From: Nitrosospira sp. NpAV
GTDB lineage: Bacteria; Pseudomonadota; Gammaproteobacteria; Burkholderiales; Nitrosomonadaceae
NCBI RefSeq assembly: GCF_000832065.1
Contig: NZ_JXQM01000003.1
Location: 310,001-374,000 of the forward strand
Length of the DNA: 64,000 nt
Direction of reading: 5' to 3'
Positions 58,675-64,000 of the stretch are shown piece by piece. Numbering within the stretch: the first letter of the stretch is position 1; each line of letters begins with the position of its first letter. Both the position numbers and the translations under genes were made by a program. Under the pieces are notes generated by a model. That model saw only the letters and a program-made list of their open reading frames with translations, did no database searches and was not told the DNA's origin.

Positions 58675-60832
58675 TCGCAGTCTCCAGATTAGGAATACCA
58701 AATGCGTAGTGCGCCATACCCTCAGCGATGCCATCCGCGTATCGGCTGCGGGCGAAATAAATCTGTTCATTCCCTTTCAAACTCGCAAGCTCGGGACTGT
58801 GGTTCGCAACGACCACGCCGAGCGTGTCGCCGATCAGCATTTCATGGTCATTGCCGGAATCCCCCGCTACCAGAAAGGCGCGCAATGGCAACCCCCATTT
58901 ATAGGCAAGATAGCGTATTGCTCTTCCTTTGGAAGCACGCAGCGGCAAGATGTCGAGATATGCCTGCCGGGAGTAAATCAAATTCGCGGATAGATTCCGG
59001 GCACGCAGCAATTCGCGAATTTTGGAAATTGCCGGCAGCGTATCGGGATCGACATTGTAGCTAAGCTTGAATTCGCGCTGATTCTCCGATGATTGCAGGG
59101 TGAGTCCAGGCACCTCGCGCAATGCTTCTTCCACCGCCCCGCGCCGCCACGAGTATTTGATAAGATTTTGCCATCCGATATCGGGCCGAAGCTCAGGACC
59201 ATAGTTGATCTCGCTGCCCACCGCTGTAATCAACACATCGGGCAAGGGCACGCCCCAGTCGTTTAATATTCTCAATGTGCTTTCCAGTGTACGCCCGGTG
59301 GCAATACCAAAGCCCAGGTTTGGTGGCGTGGCTCGCAACATGGCAAGAAAACGGCGCAAGGCGGCACGGTCCCCAAGCAGGGTATTGTCTATGTCGCTGA
59401 TTAACATCTGCGAAATAAACGGAAGCGGATGACGTTGCGATCTCCGGTATATCGCCATGTTGCGCCGGATTTGCTTGCGCTCATGGTGCAACAAGCGAGA
59501 CAAAACATGCAGATATTTCTTGACATGCGCATCCCAGGTATAGTGTTTTTTTACGCCTGTAATACCGTTGCGCGCCCAGCGGCGCCAGCGGCGCGGCTCA
59601 GCCAAGACGTATTCAATGGCATTCGATATGGCTTTTACATCCAATGGATTAACCAACACCCCGTTTTCGCAGTGGGCCACTATATCGCGCGGTCCGCCAT
59701 CTTCGGTCACGACGATTGGAAGACCGCTGGCGGCCGCTTCAATCAAGGTAAGGCCGAATGGCTCGGTGAGTGCCGGATTGACGAACACACCGCGGCGCTG
59801 CGCCGCTAGCCGATAGAATCCGGGAATGTCGGTTGCCTTATGCTGCTTGGGCAAGGCCACCTTTCCCCACAGGTCGTATCGATCGATGTCGAGCAATAAA
59901 TTGGTCATCACCTCAGTCTGAGCAGCCTCCAGCGCGCGGATGTCTTCGCGGTTGCCAGCCACGATCGCCAGATTGGCCTGTTCACGCAATGTGGATGAGC
60001 CGCCAAATGCAGCCACCAGAAAACCGAGATTTTTTCTCATTTCAGGACGGCAAATCGTCAATATCAGGGGTTTGCGCGGCTGTACCAGGAACCGGTCCAT
60101 AAGTCCGGCAACCTCCGGTTCTGGCGGTATCCGGCGACCGGGCGGTGCAAACCGCGATATATCGGTTCCGGGCGGAATCACGACTGCTCGCTCAGCTTGA
60201 TAATTGGTATACAAGCCATACTGTTCGACACTTTCCTGAGGTGTGCTGGTTATGATCAGACTGGCGTGCTGCAATATAGCTTCCTCGGTGGCGATGCGCC
60301 TCTGAAAATTAAACTGACGTTCCAGCGCATGGGGTTTACGGCCCTGCGCGAGCAGACGTTGTTGTTTGCTGCGCCCGAGCGAGTGACCAGTATGAATCTG
60401 TGGGATGCCCAACAACTGCGAAAGTTGCATCCCGACATATCCCGCATCCGCATAGTGACTATGGATAACATCGGGTAAGCGCCTCTGTGCGCGCAGAAAA
60501 AGCAGTGCCCGGTCCACCAGTTGATCGAGATAGGGCCAAAGGCTTTCCTTGCGCAAATAGCGACGGGGACCGCAACGAAGCCTAATAATCCGTGCGTTCT
60601 TGCCAAGCACTTCTTCTGGATGTGCGTAATCCGCTGACACGGTGGAATCTTCCACCAGGCGGGTTAACAAATCCACCTTGCCGACCTGTCGTTGACGCGC
60701 GAGCGAGCGCGCCAACTCCACTACATACAACGTTTGACCACCGGTATCCGCATCGGACCCCAGTTCCAGATCATTCCCCCGAATCAGTCCATGCAGGCTT
60801 AGCATCAAAACATATAATTCATTCATCTGCAT
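58658..60832 (-). CDS. fused sucrose-phosphate synthase / sucrose-phosphate phosphatase
   Basis: 724 residues. Residues 1-455 are the GT4 synthase ([54 protein letters not shown]). Residues 475-720 are a HAD phosphatase ([26 protein letters not shown]). Together they make sucrose from NDP-glucose and fructose 6-phosphate. An ATG two codons later (60826) is an alternative start. CCTAAATCCGG lies directly upstream. Confidence 0.95.
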   Translation of the reverse strand: MQMNELYVLMLSLHGLIRGNDLELGSDADTGGQTLYVVELARSLARQRQVGKVDLLTRLVEDSTVSADYAHPEEVLGKNARIIRLRCGPRRYLRKESLWPYLDQLVDRALLFLRAQRRLPDVIHSHYADAGYVGMQLSQLLGIPQIHTGHSLGRSKQQRLLAQGRKPHALERQFNFQRRIATEEAILQHASLIITSTPQESVEQYGLYTNYQAERAVVIPPGTDISRFAPPGRRIPPEPEVAGLMDRFLVQPRKPLILTICRPEMRKNLGFLVAAFGGSSTLREQANLAIVAGNREDIRALEAAQTEVMTNLLLDIDRYDLWGKVALPKQHKATDIPGFYRLAAQRRGVFVNPALTEPFGLTLIEAAASGLPIVVTEDGGPRDIVAHCENGVLVNPLDVKAISNAIEYVLAEPRRWRRWARNGITGVKKHYTWDAHVKKYLHVLSRLLHHERKQIRRNMAIYRRSQRHPLPFISQMLISDIDNTLLGDRAALRRFLAMLRATPPNLGFGIATGRTLESTLRILNDWGVPLPDVLITAVGSEINYGPELRPDIGWQNLIKYSWRRGAVEEALREVPGLTLQSSENQREFKLSYNVDPDTLPAISKIRELLRARNLSANLIYSRQAYLDILPLRASKGRAIRYLAYKWGLPLRAFLVAGDSGNDHEMLIGDTLGVVVANHSPELASLKGNEQIYFARSRYADGIAEGMAHYAFGIPNLETANDTKT

Positions 60833-60971
60833 TCAACCTAAATCCGGTAATTGGACGAGGTGAAGTGCGCGGTTCTGGAGTACAGGAGCAAAGCACAATG
60901 ACAAACCCAAAAGCGGAATGCAAAATATCATAGAGAATCTTTGTAAATCATATTATTAACTCAAAAAACGG

Positions 60972-61892
60972 TTAGCTGCCGGATTGAGGTTCAAACCATT
61001 CATTGAGGAATGGTTGATAAAAATCGTTCTGTTCCGGGATCGGGCCACGTATGCGGCATATAGCTCCGGCAAAATGATTTGCTCTTTGCAAGGTAACCGG
61101 CACCGCCCAGTGATGCAGCAGGCCAAGCATGAAGACCGCGGAGAAGGCGTCCCCGGCGCCCACCGTGTCAAGAATATCCGCTACGGGTTCAGTCGCCATC
61201 TTTGTCAATTGGGCGGAATCATCCAGCCACCAGGCACCCGACGCCCCGCATGTTACGAGCAAGCCGCGCAACTGATATCGCTGTATCAGTACTTTGGCCT
61301 GAGCTTCGGCGGATACCGCCTCCAGGTCGAGCAGTTGGATTACGCGTTCAAGCTCAGTGTCATTGGTTTTAACAAAATCCGCATGCTGCAATGACCAGTC
61401 GAGTCGCTCTGTCGATATCCATGGATCACGCAAATTAACATCAAAAAAATGTTGGCCACCCGCCGCGCGCAACATGTGACGCAAGGCTCGATGCGAACCG
61501 GCACGCTGGGCCATTGTCCCGAAATAAACCAGTTCGGGGTTTGCCGCCAAGGCGGTCATCCGGGACAAGCGGGGATGAATATGATCATAGGCACGATCGG
61601 GAAGAATATCAAACCGATGGCCGTCAGCGGTAAGCGTTACCTCGACTACACCTGTGGGATACTTGGAATCGAGCTGCACCCCATGTATGGGCAGCCCCTC
61701 CGCTTCCATGGCCTGCAATAAGCGCGCGCCCGCCTCATCCTGTCCTATCCGCGTGACCAGGACCGACATACAGCCGAAAGCATGCAGATGTCGGGCAACA
61801 TTGAACGGCGCACCACCCAAGGCTTCCTGGTCGGGAAACCGGTCTATCAAAATTTCGCCAAACAAGAGTACAGCGTGGCGGGCGGCAGTCAT
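60972..61892 (-). CDS. fructokinase-like PfkB carbohydrate kinase
   Basis: 306 residues from the ATG at 61892. FGEILIDRFPDQEALGGAPFNVARHLHAFG is the N-terminal PfkB pattern and DTVGAGDAFSAVFMLG holds the catalytic Asp with the anion hole. In this order (kinase, synthase/phosphatase, sucrose synthase) it would phosphorylate the fructose freed by sucrose synthase. A 353-residue version from 62033 is less likely because the extra residues are not kinase-like. Confidence 0.88.
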   Translation of the reverse strand: MTAARHAVLLFGEILIDRFPDQEALGGAPFNVARHLHAFGCMSVLVTRIGQDEAGARLLQAMEAEGLPIHGVQLDSKYPTGVVEVTLTADGHRFDILPDRAYDHIHPRLSRMTALAANPELVYFGTMAQRAGSHRALRHMLRAAGGQHFFDVNLRDPWISTERLDWSLQHADFVKTNDTELERVIQLLDLEAVSAEAQAKVLIQRYQLRGLLVTCGASGAWWLDDSAQLTKMATEPVADILDTVGAGDAFSAVFMLGLLHHWAVPVTLQRANHFAGAICRIRGPIPEQNDFYQPFLNEWFEPQSGS

Positions 61893-62163
61893 CCGTGGAA
61901 GCCCCCGAAAAGGAATGGAATTGACAAAGCTGCCACAGGTCCTAAGGTCAGGCAGCCGGTGAGTGATTGATAGTAAATATTCCGAGCAGACTCGTATGTG
62001 CGATGACACACATAACCCCCCGGGGAAAGGCATTGAAAAATCTGATACTCGGTTTTCCGCTAATGCGGGAACAGCGTCAGATAAAAATAAAGAGGGAAAA
62101 AGCAGTCTTACTGGGCGTTGTCAAATCAATGCTCAGCAGAAGATTTTGTATCTTGACACCGGA

Positions 62164-62898
62164 CTAAAATTTATAGCCCCGGTGGAGCGCAACCGCACTG
62201 GCAGCCAGATTGAAATACTCAACACGCTCGAAACCGGCGTATCGCATCAATTGCTTCAATTCTTCCTGAGAGGGGTGTACACGGATAGATTCGGCGAGGT
62301 AGCGATAGCTATCCTGGTCTTTGGCAACCAGTTTTCCCATCGCCGGCAGCACCTTGAATGAGTAGATATCGTAAAGCGGTTGCAATGGTTTCCATATCTT
62401 GGAAAACTCAAGCACAATGACACATCCGCCAGGGCGTAATACACGCAGCATTTCCTTCAATGCGACGTCTTTATGAGTCATGTTTCTGAGACCGAAAGCA
62501 ACGCTCACGCAATCGAAATAGTCGTTTGGAAATGGTAATTTCTCCGCATCGCACTGCGTCACCGATACAGCCGCGCCCTCATCCAGCAACCGGTCCCGGC
62601 CTATCGTGAGCATGGCATTGTTGATATCGGTAAGCCAGACCTCGCCCCCTCCGCCAACCTGTTCCACAAACAATGCACTCAAGTCAGCGGTGCCGCCCGC
62701 AATGTCGAGTACACGGTCACCCTTCTTGACACCGCTTGTTTCCACCGCAAAACGTTTCCACAACCGGTGCATGCCTGCCGACATGAGATCGTTCATCAGA
62801 TTATAGCGCTCCGCCACGGAATCAAATACGCCCGCCACCTTGCGGGCCTTCTCTGTTTCAGGAACGGCGGTAAAGCCGAAATGGGTAGTTTTTGCCAT
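62164..62898 (-). CDS. ubiE: ubiquinone/menaquinone biosynthesis methyltransferase UbiE
   Basis: 244 residues. [43 protein letters not shown] is the family's N-terminal signature; SAM-binding motif [15 protein letters not shown]; later [22 protein letters not shown]. It C-methylates the quinone ring. It follows the DUF971 gene, as in many betaproteobacteria. Confidence 0.96.
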   Translation of the reverse strand: MAKTTHFGFTAVPETEKARKVAGVFDSVAERYNLMNDLMSAGMHRLWKRFAVETSGVKKGDRVLDIAGGTADLSALFVEQVGGGGEVWLTDINNAMLTIGRDRLLDEGAAVSVTQCDAEKLPFPNDYFDCVSVAFGLRNMTHKDVALKEMLRVLRPGGCVIVLEFSKIWKPLQPLYDIYSFKVLPAMGKLVAKDQDSYRYLAESIRVHPSQEELKQLMRYAGFERVEYFNLAASAVALHRGYKF

Positions 62899-62945
62899 GA
62901 TGTCCAGTTTCTATAAGTACGTGATGTTTTATCGCGGAAATGAAG

Positions 62946-63362
62946 TTATTTCGACCCGGATGGCTGATTTGATGCTCGTGAACCCGCAACCGGCTCGCGG
63001 CTCATACCGGCCTCTTCCATCCGATCGAGATACCTCTGCCACATTCTATCCTGATGCAAACCATAATCGTAGAGTAAATCCCACGAATAAAGACCGGTAT
63101 TGTGACCATCGGAAAAAGTGAGCTGGATTGCGTAATTGCCTACCGGCTCGATATGATTGATATTTACATTCTTCTTGCCTATCTGCAGGACTTCCTGGCC
63201 GGGACCATGTCCGCGCACTTCCGCGGAAGGCGAATAAACCCGGAGAAATTCACAGGGAATCTGGAAAGTTTTACCGCTTTCAAAAGAAATTTCCAGTAAC
63301 CTGGACTTTCGATGCAATTTTATTTCAGTGGGATTAGGGGTATCTTTGCTTAGTCCCGCCAT
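62946..63362 (-). CDS. DUF971 protein
   Basis: 138 residues from the ATG at 63362 (GGAGG nine bases upstream). The domain TEIKLHRKSRLLEISFESGKTFQIPCEFLRVYSPSAEVRGHG and VGNYAIQLTFSDGHNTGLYSWDLLYDYG is DUF971, related to the N-terminal part of gamma-butyrobetaine hydroxylase. The Trp/Tyr-rich end may bind a metal or substrate. Its position before ubiE suggests a link to quinone or iron-sulfur metabolism, unproven. Confidence 0.9.
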   Translation of the reverse strand: MAGLSKDTPNPTEIKLHRKSRLLEISFESGKTFQIPCEFLRVYSPSAEVRGHGPGQEVLQIGKKNVNINHIEPVGNYAIQLTFSDGHNTGLYSWDLLYDYGLHQDRMWQRYLDRMEEAGMSREPVAGSRASNQPSGSK

Positions 63363-63796
63363 CGTGGTATTCCTCCAGTCGAACCTTGCATGATAAACCA
63401 GCACCGGCAAAACTTAAACCTCGATGCGAGAAAGAAACTGTTTGAACCCGATTCATCAGGACACGAGGTGAGGGCAAGGCGAGTTGAGAGAAGTAGAAAT
63501 CCATAGCGGCCTATGAGGCGCTGCGAAATGGCGAAAATGGAATCAAACATTGCCGAAGTCGGGCGTCTTTGCCATACGCATGGCAAAGACGCTGGGTTGC
63601 AACCCACGCCTATCTGTCAGGCCGTATGCTCGAGGACTAACAGCCGCAATGCCCACAGCCTTAATCTCAATGGCATCGCATACGGACATGCCATCGCTTC
63701 TTACGGCTGCCTGGCGGCAGCACGATGGGAAAACTGGATCGATCGCCGCTTTATACTGCAGTTTCAAGAGCTGCCCATCCAACCTTGATCTGCTGA
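63363..63796. other. spacer with long perfect hairpin
   Basis: No gene is supported. A perfect 13-base stem, GCGTCTTTGCCAT with its complement around an ACGC loop (63563-63592), has no T-run, so it is not a classic terminator. GGGTTGCAACCC follows it. The sequence before it (63460-63530) has a repeat-like look with a CATAG-CGGC-CTATG palindrome. Confidence 0.5.
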
Positions 63797-64000
63797 TCAG
63801 GGGAACGCCGGTATTATCGGTTCTGTTCCCTCGATCTCCACCGTGGGCAAATGTGCTTTTATACGGGCCTCAATCTCTTCGACTCTGCTCTTTGGCACGT
63901 CAGCCAGCACCAATAGTTGACCTGCCTCAATCGCTGCTTCGAACTGCTTGATCCTCGAACTGGCGGTGCTTACACCTATCAAGCCGCCTGCCCATGCGCC
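63797..64000 (-). CDS. DUF1269-like membrane protein, C-terminal part only
   Basis: The frame stays open to the window edge and gives the last 67 residues of a longer protein: AWAGGLIGVSTASSRIKQFEAAIEAGQLLVLADVPKSRVEEIEARIKAHLPTVEIEGTEPIIPAFP. The Gly-rich membrane-like start followed by the VDVP/ADVPKSRVEEIE segment is typical of DUF1269-type stress proteins. The N-terminus lies outside the window. Confidence 0.7.
   Translation of the reverse strand, partial: GAWAGGLIGVSTASSRIKQFEAAIEAGQLLVLADVPKSRVEEIEARIKAHLPTVEIEGTEPIIPAFP

Noticed and set aside
63550-63951. Plus-strand frame of 133 codons
   Set aside because: It runs through the hairpin and antisense to the DUF1269-like gene, and its product has no recognisable features.

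Overview
The window looks like chromosome of a betaproteobacterial ammonia oxidiser (Nitrosomonadaceae, most like Nitrosospira). This is inferred from gene content: a sucrose block (fructokinase, fused sucrose-phosphate synthase/phosphatase, sucrose synthase), a paired cyanophycin synthetase locus, ovothiol synthase, UbiE with a DUF971 partner, and betaproteobacterial versions of PhoBR, ClpSA and GrpE-DnaK-DnaJ. No ribosomal RNA or ammonia-oxidation gene is present, so the genus is not proven. Genes are dense and mostly housekeeping, on both strands. No prophage, CRISPR array or intact insertion sequence is visible.

Layout. 1-3.4 kb: a universal-stress domain fused to an AarF/UbiB kinase (runs off the left edge), a MaoC hydratase, an aldehyde dehydrogenase remnant, an AT-rich HD-domain gene, and tRNA-Ser(UGA) whose 3' end is duplicated about 500 bp away. 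3.5-12.7 kb: Bax-inhibitor membrane protein, RlmD, a PolB-like exonuclease, a YdbH/YnbE/YdbL-type envelope operon, CysM, a ComEA-like protein, SSB and a YajR-type transporter. 12.8-21 kb: UvrA (possible SOS box), glycerate kinase, PhoB-PhoR, NudF, MurI. 21-31.3 kb: grpE-dnaK-dnaJ with two sigma-32 promoters, PurB, a GST, MnmA, NudJ, Icd, a cold-shock protein. 31.5-34.5 kb: ClpS-ClpA and dodecin. 34.5-43.3 kb: the cyanophycin locus, read on the minus strand as ABC exporter, DUF1854 protein, truncated CphA-like ligase, CphA. 43.5-48 kb: the ovothiol locus (OvoA, OvoB, then an EamA exporter). 48-56 kb: accessory envelope and small-domain genes (unknown lipoprotein, DUF3047, epoxide-hydrolase-like enzyme, Slp with a Gly/Tyr tail, unknown membrane-anchored protein, orphan TIR, RidA). 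56-64 kb: the sucrose locus, UbiE, DUF971, and the end of a DUF1269-like protein at the right edge.

Structure outside genes. A family of about 125-185 bp elements with inverted ends (TCAACCCGGATAATCCAT) occurs five times, each touching or close to a stop codon (after phoB, gst, nudJ, icd and the hydrolase gene). A separate 187 bp MITE-like element with perfect 33 bp inverted repeats bounded by CTAG abuts the stop codon of the DUF1854 gene inside the cyanophycin locus. A short leader repeat (CCTAAATCYGG) lies at or upstream of three minus-strand gene starts.

The most system-like region is the cyanophycin locus: two unequal synthetases, an ABC exporter with an N-terminal zinc-ribbon extension, and a DUF1854 protein, with no cyanophycinase in view. 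The ovothiol and sucrose loci suggest a cell that invests in thiol redox buffering and in carbon and nitrogen storage.
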